Source of the DNA: Dolomedes plantarius
Lineage: Eukaryota; Arthropoda; Arachnida; Araneae; Dolomedidae
DNA length: 64,000 bases
NCBI GenBank assembly: GCA_907164885.2
Contig: OU015496.1
Location: 578,221-642,220 of the forward strand
Direction: 5' to 3'
Positions 10,233 to 26,126 of this stretch are shown here, piece by piece. The position numbers were made by a program, and so were the translations under genes. The stretch's first letter is position 1, and each line of letters starts with the position of its first letter. Below the pieces are notes generated by a model. It searched no databases, was not told the origin of the DNA, and was given only the letters and a program-made list of their open reading frames with translations.

Positions 10233-10928
10233 CTAGCTGAAAACCCTCACTTCGGTACGGAGTACATTCAAATTAAATACAACGGTAAATGTATGCAATT
10301 AATGCCAAAAAAAATAAATATATATATTTATAATAAATGAGACGATCAATATATACAATTGATGTAAAAAAATATTTATATATATATATATAGTTATAAA
10401 AAAAATCATAAGGAATATTTATTTTTTTTGGATAATATCCAATCGTCTGCTGCATTAGAAAGAAAAAATGTTTTTTTTTGTCTATTTAGTGGTTACGGAC
10501 GTGACGATAAATTTATTTAAAGTACCAGAAAAAGAAATCACGTGATCGGCATTTAATAAATTAAATTCTAAAAATTAATCTTTAAAAATTCACCAAAAAT
10601 CAGGAAATGGAGGTAAAAATTCGAAAAAAATTTCATTTTGAAGGAATTTTTATGTTTTTTCTCGTGATATAAATTTTATAACCCTCAATGTATTAATTTA
10701 AATGCAAACGTAAAAAAAGTTTAAAAAACAGCTTAAAAATTTAATTTAAAAAAATCTAAGAAGAATTTTCGAAAAATCTTTCTTAGTGCACCCCTACACT
10801 ATTAGAAGAATCGCCATGCAAAATGTCAGCTCTTTAGGTCCAGCGGTTTGGTCTGTGCGTTGTATGTCAGTCAGTCAGTGAATGAATGAATGAATGAGTC
10901 AGTTACGGAACTGTTTTATATATATAGA
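10233..10928 (-). mobile_element. Helitron family 1, full length, tandem with its neighbour
   Basis: CTAG at 10233, hairpin region CCCTCACTTCGGTACGG (weakened by substitutions), family body, and TC end at 10928 followed by T. Near the 5' end the plus strand shows a GTCAGT run and a GAAT run (about 10869-10900), which vary in copy number between elements. Confidence 0.8.
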
Positions 10929-11024
10929 TAACTGTCGCAACACAGACCGGTAACTCGAAAAATCCGATGTTAGGTAGGAGACATCAATTCACATTATGAA
11001 GTCATAGTACTTGTATTCGTCTGA

Positions 11025-11819
11025 GCATTAGGGGAACAAGAAATTCTGATAGCAACAGAAGACATGATAGACGGTGCAGAAGAATCAGAAAGCGAGAAAG
11101 AACCTAGTTTAAGGAAAGAAGGGACATTCAATCTCGTTCTTCTTTAATTTTCAATATTTTACTTTATATACCCCATGAGTACAATTAATATTTTTTTATG
11201 CTACATTGAAGGTTATTAGAATTCACAAATAAGTATTTTGTGGAAGAATAAGATCCGTTTATCAAAAAATTCTTCAAAAATGCTAGAATTTTTCAAAAGG
11301 CTCCATGTGTATACATTTTTTTCTGATATCTTCCAAATTTCTCAGAATTGTTAACTGAAGTGTTTTTCACAAAACTGTGCCTAATTCTTTGAAATCGCAA
11401 ATATGTTTCAAATTTATAGACCATAAATAAATAAAAACATAAAAAATATAACAGGCAGAATAAAAAAAAAATTATTTAAGGCTTTAGATTCATAGAAAAA
11501 AAATTAAATGCATATTTATATTTATATTCCTATGGTGAACTTATAAAACAAAATTTGAGAATTTTAATTAATATAGAATGCGCATAGAGCAATTTGAAAA
11601 ACATTAGCATTTTAGATGTTTTTTTTTTCAAAATCAGACATTATTCTGCCAGAAATTCGTTATTTTGAATTCTAAATGTTTCCAATGTAGTAAAATAGAA
11701 AATTAATTATTCTCATTTTGTATATAGAGTTAAAAATTGAAAATTGAAAAAATCGAATTTGAAGGTGCCTTATCCCCTTAAACAATAGAAGGGGTCGACG
11801 AGTTGAGGCAAAGGCTTAG
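11025..11819 (+). pseudogene. Short open frame split by a MITE (unknown)
   Basis: If the TTAA MITE at 11113-11777 and one TTAA are removed, a frame of about 41 codons runs from 11025 to a TAG at 11817-11819. It has an acidic stretch (IDGAEESESEKEP) followed by a basic one (NNRRGRRVEAKA). The acidic-then-basic pattern looks protein-like, for example the tail of a polyprotein, but there is no recognisable domain and no start codon. Upstream there is a TGA at 11022. It may be chance. Confidence 0.25.
11113..11777. mobile_element. TTAA MITE, subfamily b
   Basis: Flanked by TTAA (11109-11112, 11778-11781). The left tip is GGAAAGAAGGGACATTCAA and the right tip reads on the minus strand GGGGATAAGGCACCTTCAAA, an imperfect inverted pair. 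The body is AT-rich, with no frame. Its relative at 43335-44002 matches along its length (for example AATTCACAAATAAGTATTTTG). Confidence 0.7.
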
Positions 11820-12554
11820 GCAGGGAGTCCAGTCGAGGAACACAGGCATCAACATAATTTGACGCATAATCCTTTTATTTCTTAGAATTACTTTATTGCT
11901 GGATTTAGTCGACATTACACAAACATATTAACTCAACATATCTCGCGGATAACGGGGAAAAACCCCGGCAGCGCAATGCTGCGACGTAACGGAAGGAGAG
12001 CTAAAAAGTACAGGTTAGTGTGCGTAGAGAGACGCCGAGGAAGGCTGATTCTTGCGAAATGTACAGGCGCGCTGAACTTTTAATTGGTTGAAAATTGACA
12101 CCTGACTTTAACGCGTCATGTGGGGTGATGATTTCGAATGTTCCACGAGGTTCGATCTTATTTAAGCGTTGGACGCACGTGGCTTTTAGAGGGAAAACTA
12201 AATAGCTTAATTTGGTATATCTAGTTCAAAATCAAACTGGGGGATAATATTCTGTTGCGATAAGACAAAGTTAATGAAGGGAAAGGTTTATCGTTTCACA
12301 TATATACGAGTGTGTGGGTGTGTCAGAGAGAGATAAAGAGATTATTTTTTTAATTAAGGTGTCTTAACATCATAAATATTATAACTCCATGTTAATATAT
12401 AGAAACTTTCCTATCGCTGTTTTTCAAATCATATGTAAACAAGTGATCATTTTTGAAATCAGTTTTTTCTATATGGAAAGGTAAAAGAAATAAACAGATT
12501 GTAGAAAATAAAATCACATTTTATACAACTCAATTTTTTTACTGTGAATTAAAT

Positions 12555-12555
<1 letters not shown>
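11820..12555. other. Unclassified, partly GC-richer sequence
   Basis: 11940-12180 is GC-richer (CGGGGAAAAACCCCGGCAGC at about 11950, a potential hairpin) and reads like a retroelement relic, but no LTR boundary, primer site or reading frame was found. 12296-12360 has GT- and GA-rich simple sequence. Confidence 0.35.
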
Positions 12556-13165
<610 letters not shown>

Positions 13166-13459
13166 GATTGCTTTTTGAAAAAACATGGATTGAATTAATT
13201 TTGTAAAAGTAAAGATTTTAGTAATACATCCGCACTAAATTAAAAAATGTTTTTTGTCACATGCAGAAAGCATAATTCAGTAATATACATTTTCTAAACT
13301 GAGATTCGGAAAATGTTAAGAGGAAAACTCCTCATGCCTTAAAATGGGAAAGCGAGAACAACTAATGAGCTGCCTTTAACTGGCGATAAGTATCGCGTCC
13401 CACATTTTGGTTTCCTAATAAGATTTTCAAGATGGAATGCAAACACCTGGGAATTTTAA

Positions 13460-14212
13460 GGGGACTCACTACCCTTAAATCTTTAAAACATTCAATTTTT
13501 TTTAAAAATATATGTTAAAGCCTGATCATTTCTGAACAAAATAAAGCAAACCGCATGAAAATATTCCGCTTAGTTCCGGAGACATTGATATTCTAAATAT
13601 TTAATGACTGATCAAGTTTATGGTAAGAAAAATTTTAAACTCATTTTTCTCAAGATGTAATTTTGCATCATTCCGAAACTGATATCGCAAAAACTATGAA
13701 ACATAATTCCATGAAATTGTTATCACTACATAATCATGTTATTTTATTGCGTCTGAACTAGAATTATTGCAATCACTGCACATTTTGTAATTTTTTCAGG
13801 GGTAAATGAATGCAAAAATTTAAGGAAATTTTAAGTACATTTTGAGCAGTTTTAAAAAAAAATTGAAAAAATATTTTAATTTTGAATGTTTTATGTTCAA
13901 TTGTATTTTGAATTATTTCTTTTAAACATAAAGCAGGAATTATACTATTAAGTATAAAATTAATTTCATAGTTCTGCGCGCAAGCCAGTATACAATAAAA
14001 ATGCTTAAAAAACCAAGGTATATCTAAAGCATTTTTAAAAAAAAATTATTTAAAATTATGTTGAGAGCTGAAAATTTGTTTATGAAAATAAATATATCAA
14101 TTTATAATATACATAAAATTTGGAAAAATTGGGAGTAAGTTGATATAGTTACAAAGAGTCAAAAAGTAAGAAAAAATGTCTTATTTCCACGACTTAAGAG
14201 TCGTGAGTCCCC
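13460..14212. mobile_element. TTAA MITE, subfamily c, only in copy 2
   Basis: TTAA (13456-13459) then GGGGACTCACTACCCTTAA. The right end reads on the minus strand GGGGACTCACGACTCTTAAG, preceded on the plus strand side by TTAA (14213-14216). Copy 1 has GGAATTTTAAGTCTATTTTA with a single TTAA, the empty site. No coding capacity. Confidence 0.85.
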
Positions 14213-14920
14213 TTAAGTCTATTTTAGCCATTCAAAAGACCATATTTGGCACGTAATTATCTGTTCCAACTGACGCCATCTAGAACCTTCTCAAGGTATT
14301 ATACCCAGGAAAAGAAATGTCAGAATAAGGAAAGACGTATTTACAGAAATGTGTTGATGCAAAGAGATACGAGACTCGAAAATTCTGTTTTATTATACCC
14401 GGATATTCTTGAAATATAACCGGGCTAAAACTGCATCCAAATCAGCCTTAACGGAGTCGTTGTTGAATTTTTCATAATGCATGGACGTGAATTTTCTTCT
14501 CTATTTTATACTTTGAATGGATTATGTACCTAATAATTATTTTTCTGTTTGCGTTTACGTAATAAATACTAAATATAATAAGCCGCAGAGATAAATTTTA
14601 TATAACTGAACTTTTAAATCCAGCTAGGGTCTTGATGGTAGACACTGAAATGATTGGAGCAGTCAATGTATTTTGTTCCACATCTACTCATTAAATTTGG
14701 CTGAAAGACATCCTATTTCACACATCTACAGAATTATTGCACGGAATTTATGTTTCGAAATAGCGTAGTAGAATTTCCAAGTGGTTTCCGTTTTCAAAGA
14801 CTTTAATGATCTTTACGTTTATGTTTCACCTCTGGATATTAGCGCATTTAATGATTTATGACCTCTAGGACTATGACTGGACTGAAACTAGTTGCCGGTT
14901 TTATGTTGTACTTGCTAATA

Positions 14921-15509
14921 AAATATTCAAATTAAATCTAATAGAACATACTAAATAATATGGTACAGTTAATATAGTACAATTTGAGGAACATATCTTT
15001 TACTGTATTCTAACATTTTTTGGAATAATGTCCAATCGTCTACCCCATTAGCAAGAAAAAAAATATTGTTTTCTTTCGACTATTTCGTCGTTATGCACGT
15101 GACGCAAAATTAGTTTCAAGTATCACAAAAAGGAAAGAAACCACGTGATCAGTATTTAATAAATTAAATTCTAAAATTTAATCTTTAAAAATTCACCAAA
15201 AATCAGCAAATCGAGGTAAAGATTCGAAATAATTTCATTTTAAAGGACTTTTTTATGATCTTTCTCGTGATATAAATTTTATAACCCTTGGATTATTATT
15301 TTAAATGCAAACTTTAAAGAACGTTCCAAAAACAGCTTAAAAATTTAATTTTGAAAAATTGAAGAATTTTTCAAAAATCTCCCTTAGTGCACCCCTACAC
15401 TATAAGAAGAATCGCCATGCAAAATGTCAGCCCTTTAGGTCCAGCGATTTGGTCTGTGCGTTATCTTTCAGTCAGTCAGTCAGTTACGGAACTGTTTTAT
15501 ATATATAGA
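14921..15509 (-). mobile_element. Helitron family 1, 3'-truncated (copy 2)
   Basis: Counterpart of 1651-2241. The TC end is at 15509 and abuts CTAG at 15510. Confidence 0.7.
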
Positions 15510-16239
15510 CTAGCGGCCTGTCCCGACTTTGTCCGGGTTGAACAAAATATTATACCAATAAATTTCCAGTTGATAGCCAATAAATTGTAAATCATTTTTT
15601 ACCTTAATAATAACCTAAATAATACCTTAAATTAATTTTATGTTAGATAATAATTAAAATAATTTTTTTAAAGAAAAAGGCGTGCCGGAGAACGGCTAGG
15701 TTCGAACCGCTAGCGTCAGAACAGAAGCCCACCGCGATAGCACCACGATAAGGAATGTTGAAATCTTCGGAACAAAAAGCGGTAGAAGACAGTAGCGGAA
15801 ACAATGGAGATTGTTAGGATTAAGCCCCTAACTTTATTTCTACTGATCAGATATACATAATATATAGCCTATTTCCATCTGGAATAATGTACCTTTCAAA
15901 CAGTGAAAGAATTTTTCAAATAGGTACAGTGGTTCTGAAGATTACCCTCCACGTACAAAATCGCACTCTCTTTATATATAAGTATAGATAGCACCACGCT
16001 AAGGATCCTTGAAGACTTCGGCACAAAAAGCGGTAGAGGACAGTAGCGGTAACAATGGAGATTGTTAGGATTAAGCCCCTAACTTTATTTCTACTGATTA
16101 GATATACATAATATATAGCCTATGTCCATCTGGAATACTGTACCTTTCAAACAGTGAAAGAATTTTTCAAACAGGTACAGTGGTTCTGAAGATTACCCTC
16201 CACGTACAAAATCGCTCTCTCTTTATATATAAGTATAGA
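15510..16239 (-). mobile_element. Helitron family 2 with 251-bp duplication (copy 2)
   Basis: Counterpart of 2242-2972. 3' hairpin and CTAG at 15510, tandem units 15738-15988 and 15989-16239, 5' TC end at 16239 followed by T. Confidence 0.7.
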
Positions 16240-16724
16240 TTACCAATTAAAGTAATTTAATTTCTGTATACATTGTTCTCCCCAAGTTACTTATAAGTAC
16301 TTCTATAGACCCTGTATAGGTGTTTTTACCCATTCGACAATAGGATAGTAATTCTTTTCAACTGAGTACAATTAAACCGCTCCTCCTACCTAGGTGGTTT
16401 TAAAAGTTCAAGGTATTTAGGCGACATATGTTCGCAGGATAGTTATATGTCGTCTTTAGTCCAGCCTAGTGACACAGCTTTGATTTGTTTACAAAGATCA
16501 TTAATTCAAATTAGAGATGCTAGAGGTAGATTTCCAGACACGATAATAATCTTACAGTTCATATTTAATTTTCTTTTTTCGGAAACTGCTGGAAATAAGT
16601 GCATTAATGACATTTTTTCCTTTAATTTCACAGTAAGGAAAGTTCTGTATAAATCCTTTCCAACGAAATAACAAAATAATATTTAATACACTCAATATAA
16701 TCAACCATCCTATCCCACGACTAA
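16240..16724. other. Spacer, counterpart of 2973-3457
   Basis: Nothing recognised beyond the match to copy 1. Confidence 0.5.
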
Positions 16725-17067
16725 GGGCCTGTTCACATAGAATCCGTCAGCTTCAGCGTTACTCGTATTGAAATATTTTAACCAATTACAAACCTCCAAA
16801 CGATTAGCAACGAAATTGTTAAGGCCTGTGATTGGTTTAAAATATGTCAATATGAGTAAGGGCCTGTTCACATAGGAATCCGTTGCGGAGAGTTAAAGTA
16901 TTGAAATATATTTAACCAATGACAAACCTCCAAACGATTAGCAATGAAATTTTTAACGCCTATGATTGGTTTATTTTCGTCTCAACGTCATCTGTCCCTT
17001 AACGCAACGGACTCCTATGTGAACAGGCTCTAAGACTGACGCTGACGGATTTTATGTGAACAGGCCC
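16725..17067. mobile_element. Nested Harbinger-like MITE pair (copy 2)
   Basis: Outer element 16725-17067 with TAA flanks. The inner element, 16860-17030, has its own TAA duplication (16857-16859, 17031-17033). The inner copy is 5 bp shorter than its counterpart because one GCAAC unit is lost from the repeated CAACGCAACG tract near its right end. Confidence 0.7.
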
Positions 17068-17070
17068 TAA

Positions 17071-17974
17071 TTCATACCACGTTATATGGAAACCGAATAC
17101 CGTATTATATGGAAACTGCGTTATAGCAAACTCAGAATTAAAAATTGAATAATTCGTACCGCCTTATATGGAAACTGCTTTAAGTGAATCTCAAAAGGAA
17201 GTGCATATGTTTGGTTCCTATAACCGGGATCCATCTTGGAAGGAAGATTAGCATTTTCATTGAATCTACATTTCCATTTTTGTTCTGCACAGCCGCGGAC
17301 ACTGTCAATTTTGGCTTAAGCGGTGAACGTACGTTCTCTGTATGCTTTTATCGTTGGAACACGCATTTTTGGCATTAGACATGCTCTTAGTAATAGATAA
17401 CTTTTGTTTTGTTACTCTGCATATTGCTTGTAATGTCAGACTTTGTCATGTATTAAAATTCAATCGACGATACTTCTGTGTTTCTTCGCATCTGCCGAAT
17501 TCCATACAGTCCACTGAATTAAGATCATTAGATCACACCCAACAAAATATGTACATATAAATAAAACTGATTTGTTCTATGTTACGTAAACTGAATCTTT
17601 AGAGCACCATGTTATGATGAATACAGCTATGAAATATAATTTATGCTATAGAGAGACTGCTTAAACTAATTGTGTTCTTACATAGAAAAAAAAGCGTTAG
17701 AACAATGGAGTAGCATCGAATAATGCAGTGCATGCCTCGAATAAATATTTGAATAAAATTGCTAATAAATATTACAGTCAACTTTCCTATTACGCGATTC
17801 ATTCGCACCACGTGATAAGAAACTAAAAATAGGAGTCTATCACATTAATTCGTACAGCGTTATAGGGAGGCCTCGATTTGAGAGTACAGCGTAATAGGAG
17901 GAAAGTTGCAATTTTTGCTCCGCATAATATGGAAACCGCATTCTGAGAGTACCGCATTATAGAAGGGTTTACTG
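17071..17974. mobile_element. Decayed pogo/Tigger-like element (copy 2)
   Basis: Counterpart of 3809-4723. The right end reads CAGTAAACCCTTCTATAATG on the minus strand and is followed by TA at 17975-17976. Confidence 0.45.
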
Positions 17975-17976
17975 TA

Positions 17977-22046
<4,070 letters not shown>

Positions 22047-22577
22047 TATGTATATTTTACAATAACACATTCAGTATTACAATGACGGTATATGCTCAAA
22101 TAAAGGTCCACCGTTCCCTTAAGACGGCTGACTAAATTTGGAATAAAGGCAAAGGCCCAAACTGGACGCTAGGGAGGCCGGAAGGGACTATAATACGCTA
22201 TTAGCGCGGGTGGCGTGAAAGCGTGGAGCCAAGGGAAGGTGAACAAGCGAGGATTTAGCACGACTTTACCTGGGACCGAAAGGCCTAAACCGGTATCTGA
22301 TCAATCTTGTGAGGCGACAGCCATAACCCTGGGCCCTTATCTTGCGACATTAAAATCAACGTCACGGTTTAAAGTCTAAACCGTGGTGGCCAACCTTTTT
22401 GGGAAGAGTGCCACTATCTGAAAAAAAATATTATGCGTGCCACTTCCAACTTTTCCAACATACAAAAAATATAAAAAGGAGAAAAAATGCTATTTATAAG
22501 CTGATTATGGGATTTTTACACAGATAGTACATTTTTTTTTATCTCAGTAGTGGAGATTTAAAAAATAATATAATAAA
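22047..22577. other. GC-richer block and a possible hAT terminus
   Basis: 22080-22380 is GC-richer than its surroundings and unclassified. At about 22381-22450 the string GTGGTGGCCAACCTTTTTGG, followed by GCGTGCCACTTCC, resembles the ends of Charlie-type hAT elements. A similar GCGTGCCACTG occurs at 25027-25037, beyond the Helitron and Tc1 insertions. No matching 8-bp duplication was found, so the call stays weak. Confidence 0.3.
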
Positions 22578-23210
22578 CTAGCTGAAAACCCGCGCTTCGC
22601 TACGGAGTACATTCAAATTAAATACAACGGTCAATGTATGCAATTAATGCCAAAAAAATAAATATATATATTTATAAAAAAATCGTAAGGGATATTTATT
22701 TTTTTTGGATAATATCCAATCGTCTGCTGCATTAGAAAGAAAAAGAATATCATTTTTGTCTATTTAGTTGTTATGCACGTGACGATAAATTAATTTAAAG
22801 TACCAGAAAAAGAAATCACGTGATCTACATTTAATAAATAAAATTCTAGAAATTAATCTTTAAAAATTCACCAAAAATCAGAAAATCAAGGTAAAGGTTC
22901 GAAAAAGATTTCATTTTGAAGGAATTTTTAGGATCTTTCTCGTGATATAAATTTTATAATCCGCAATGTATTATTTTAAATGCAAACGTAAAAAAAGTTT
23001 AAAAAACAGCTTAAAAATTTAATTTAAAAAAATCTAAGAAGAATTTTAGAAAAATCTTTCTTAGTGCACCCCTACACTATTAGAAGAATCGCCATGCAAA
23101 ATTTCAGCCCTTTAGGTCCAGCGGTTTGGTCTGTGCGTTGTATGTCAGTCAGTCAGTGAATGAATGAATGAATGAATGAGTCAGTTACGGAACTGTTTTA
23201 TATATATAGA
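22578..23210 (-). mobile_element. Helitron family 1, full-length reference copy
   Basis: Read on the minus strand the element starts TCTATATATATAAAACAG at 23210 and ends with the hairpin CCGTAGCGAAGCGCGG, a GTTTTCAG spacer and CTAG at 22578. The flanking plus-strand bases are A (22577) and T (23211), so it inserted between A and T without target duplication. These are the defining Helitron features. At 633 bp with no Rep/helicase coding, it must be mobilised in trans. Landmarks used to recognise the other copies: the GTCAGT/GAAT run near the 5' end, CACCCCTACACTATTAG, CACGTGATC and CGTAGCGAAG. Confidence 0.85.
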
Positions 23211-23389
23211 TAAAACAAAAGTACAAACTTAGGTTTTATAGTTAATAAACATTTTTAAAGGTTCAGTCAGTTAGGTTATGTATAAAATAAAATGAATAAC
23301 TTGAAACTTTTAATTCTAAATAATTATTAAACAGTCAGTTCTTAATTAATGTGGCTTTTGAATTTGTAGTTTTTTTACCAAGTCATCTA

Positions 23390-24798
23390 TACTGCTGGCC
23401 ATCCAAATTGCAACACCAAGAAAGACAAGAGATATCACAACAAAATTTATTTTGTAGATAACATGTTGACCAAGTATCAAATGATTAAATCTATAGACTT
23501 CTGTGAAGTGTGGTTCCTGCCAAAATCAGTAGCCAGAGTAGCCGCCATTGTTGGAGATCACAGCTGCCACACGCCTCGGCATTGATTCAAAGAGACTTTG
23601 GATGAGTTCTTGGGGTACAGCAGACCAAGCAGCTTCCACACGTTGCCAAAGTTGATCTGCTGTGGCAGCTGGGGATGGAATCTGGGTCAATCGTAGAGCA
23701 ACCATGGACCACATATTTTCTATCGGCGAAAGTTCCGGAGAGCGAGGCGGCCAGGGAAGCAATTCAATCTGGCGATTGACGAAGAACCGTTGGACAATGA
23801 GTGGCACGTGTGGTCGCGCATTATCCTGTTGAAATATGGCTGTGGGCAAGCCCTGAAGGTAAGGAAGGACAACTGGCTCCAACACCTCGGAGATGTAGCG
23901 CTGGCTGTTTAAAGTACCGGCAATGCGTACTAGAGGTGTGCGAGAGTGATATCCAATACCACCCCATACCATAATATCCGGTGCAGGACCAGTGTGGCGG
24001 TGCATAACACAGCTGTTCAGCATCCTCTCTTCACGGTGTCTCCAGACTCGAATGCGACCATCGTGGTGTTGCAGACAGAAGCGTGACTCGTCAGTAAAGA
24101 CAATTTCATTCCATTCTGCCGTCCACATCCATCTGTCATCGCACCATTGGCGGCGGAGACGTCTGTGGTTCTGCGTCAAGGGTAGACAAAGCAATGGACG
24201 TCTTGCGGACAGACCACTCTGCTGTAAACGGCGTCGAATGGTACGCGCAGACACTGGATGATGCGTTACAGACTGCATGTGCTGTGCTATGGTTCGTGAT
24301 GTGACTGAGCGATCCGTCACTGCCATGCGCACAATTTGCCTGTCATCACGTGAAGTGGTGCGCTGAGGTGGATGCGATCGAACACGCCGGTCCGTCGTAC
24401 CCTCCTGCATCCAACGATCACATATCCGAATTACAGTTGCTTGGTTTCGTCCAACACGACTACCGATTTCCCTGAAAGATAATCCACAATCTCGGTAGGC
24501 CACTATCCTTCCTCTGTCGAACTCGGATACTTGATCAAAAGATGATGGCTGTTTTCGACGAGGCATAATTGGTCGTTTTTTTGAAAAAACCACAAGAAAA
24601 ACTCAATTGACGAATTTGAAATCGTCGAAATCTCCAAGCCTTAAATAGCTCTTTGAAGTGGCGCCACAGGCGCGCGTGATGTGCGTCTGCGCTGAAATTC
24701 TAATCATTTGCATATCTCACCTCCGCTAATGCATGTTGTAAATTTCATGTTATTTGCATGTTTCCTTCAAGCTGTTGCATTTACAGTGGCCAGCAGTG
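23390..24798 (-). mobile_element. Tc1-type transposon, complete
   Basis: 1409 bp between TA duplications (23388-23389, 24799-24800). The ends are imperfect inverted repeats: TACTGCTGGCCATCC on the left against CACTGCTGGCCACTG on the right, and both continue into a GCAACA motif. The single open frame on the minus strand occupies most of the element. A second copy of identical length, 1409 bp, lies in the opposite orientation at 34338-35746. Confidence 0.9.
23526..24566 (-). CDS. Tc1-family transposase (DD34E), intact frame
   Basis: 346 codons starting at the ATG of MPRRKQ. The frame is open 9 codons further upstream, but only from a GTG. The N-terminal half (about residues 20-125) reads as paired helix-turn-helix DNA-binding domains, with GLSFREIGSRVGRNQATVIR as the first. 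The C-terminal half is the RNase H-like catalytic domain. D159 is in FTDESRF, D248 in QQDNARPH and E283 in SPIEN, with 34 residues between the last two, as in Tc1 elements. The length is normal for the family (about 340). The enzyme cuts and pastes its own element by binding the inverted repeats. There is no stop, frameshift or missing catalytic residue, and both ends are present, so activity is possible but not shown. Compared with the second copy, R259 (in VQRFF context) and neighbouring residues vary slightly. Confidence 0.9.
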   Translation of the reverse strand: MPRRKQPSSFDQVSEFDRGRIVAYRDCGLSFREIGSRVGRNQATVIRICDRWMQEGTTDRRVRSHPPQRTTSRDDRQIVRMAVTDRSVTSRTIAQHMQSVTHHPVSARTIRRRLQQSGLSARRPLLCLPLTQNHRRLRRQWCDDRWMWTAEWNEIVFTDESRFCLQHHDGRIRVWRHREERMLNSCVMHRHTGPAPDIMVWGGIGYHSRTPLVRIAGTLNSQRYISEVLEPVVLPYLQGLPTAIFQQDNARPHVPLIVQRFFVNRQIELLPWPPRSPELSPIENMWSMVALRLTQIPSPAATADQLWQRVEAAWSAVPQELIQSLFESMPRRVAAVISNNGGYSGY

Positions 24799-24800
24799 TA

Positions 24801-25651
24801 TATTAGGATTAGTTCTTGAAGATGCTAACAATATTAGGTGTTTTAGATGCATATCAGTTAATCTAAATAGATATTTTAATTTTATTATGTTCATAATAGA
24901 AAACAATTGTTCACAAACATATGTTGATCCAAACCTACAACATTACCTGACATTTTTCTTAATTTTTCAATAAGTCAAATAAGTTCAAATATAAGTTCAA
25001 TAAGTTCAATTTTTCAATAAGTCTCCGCGTGCCACTGTTAAACGCCGCCGTGCCAAGCGAGGAGATAATGAATTGAAAAAGAAGCGATAATTCAACTAAA
25101 GGTGATTTGGTAATGTGAAATGTAATCAGCTCACAATGATGAAAAATCCAAACCACAATTTTCAAGCATAGTGTAACAACCAAGCAACAATTAAAGTGAA
25201 TGTGCTGAAATAGAATAATGACGTACATATGTACGTCATGGTTTTGGGTTATGAGAATTGGGGTAAAAGATCAAATATTCAGCCTCGAATGTCTTCTTAT
25301 TGGACTACTAGTAGCAAGAGCAGGAAACTTCTGTTTATTAACTTCTCTAATCAAGGCATATTTTAGTCTCTCGCTTACCAAATCGGTTAAGTCCATAAAA
25401 CAAAGAGAGGAGAAAAGTGATAACATACAAGACATTGCTTTTTAAAATTTCTTTGAAAATAAAAGTTCAAATAAACGTTGTATAATCTATTATAGCAGAA
25501 GGATCTTTTATCTGACGACATATAAAATCTATAACAGAGAATATCTTTGGCGTAATCGTTATTATTATTACAACTTTATCGTGAGTAAAGGACTTTAATC
25601 CATTTAATGAATTTATTTAATGAATTTTATTAATGAATTTATGTCTGAGAA
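24801..25651. other. Spacer with an early relative of the tandem unit
   Basis: No gene recognised. About 25370-25540 is a diverged relative of 25975-26125 and 32210-32370. The landmark CTTTTATCTGACGACATATAA, in slightly different forms, occurs near 25508, 26103 and 32345. A palindromic ACGTACATATGTACGT lies at about 25221-25236. Confidence 0.4.
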
Positions 25652-26126
25652 TTGATTGCAGTATTTTATGACTGAGATTTTTTTATTTCTTGTCTGAAAC
25701 TTAATTTTATTTTTATCTAGCTTCCCACTAATGAGGAAAAGATTAAATTACTATACAACGGATTTCAAATAAATGTATAAAATTTCGGTTCAAGTCTTCA
25801 TTGTCATATAATTGCTTTTATTTTATATCATATACTTGACAATAAATCAAAACATAAAAGTTTTTTTGTCCCTTGTACATCCGGTCAGGGATTTAATAAT
25901 ATAAGATTCATTCATATTTGTGAGTTCACCAGTGCTAATTCCTGAAAAGGATAAATATATGAGCCGTTTATTTGCCAAAGCGATTAAGTTCATGAAAGAA
26001 AAAGTGGAGAAAAAGGATAAAATAATGTACTTTACACTTTAAAGTTCCTCTGAAAATATAAATTCAAATAAACAATGTACAATGTATTACTGCAGATGTA
26101 ACTTTTATCTGACGGCATATAAAATA

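Noticed and set aside
10233..10928. Interpretation of the head-to-tail repeats as Penelope-like or RTE elements
   Set aside because: On the minus strand the ends are 5'-TC and 3' hairpin plus CTAG with A/T flanks and no target duplication, which fits Helitrons and not retroelements.
22080..22380. GC-richer block that looked like ribosomal or mitochondrial sequence
   Set aside because: No recognisable rRNA core string, and no tRNA beside it.
23992..24261. 89-codon frame opposite the Tc1 transposase (also 34875-35144)
   Set aside because: It is a shadow of the transposase gene on the other strand.
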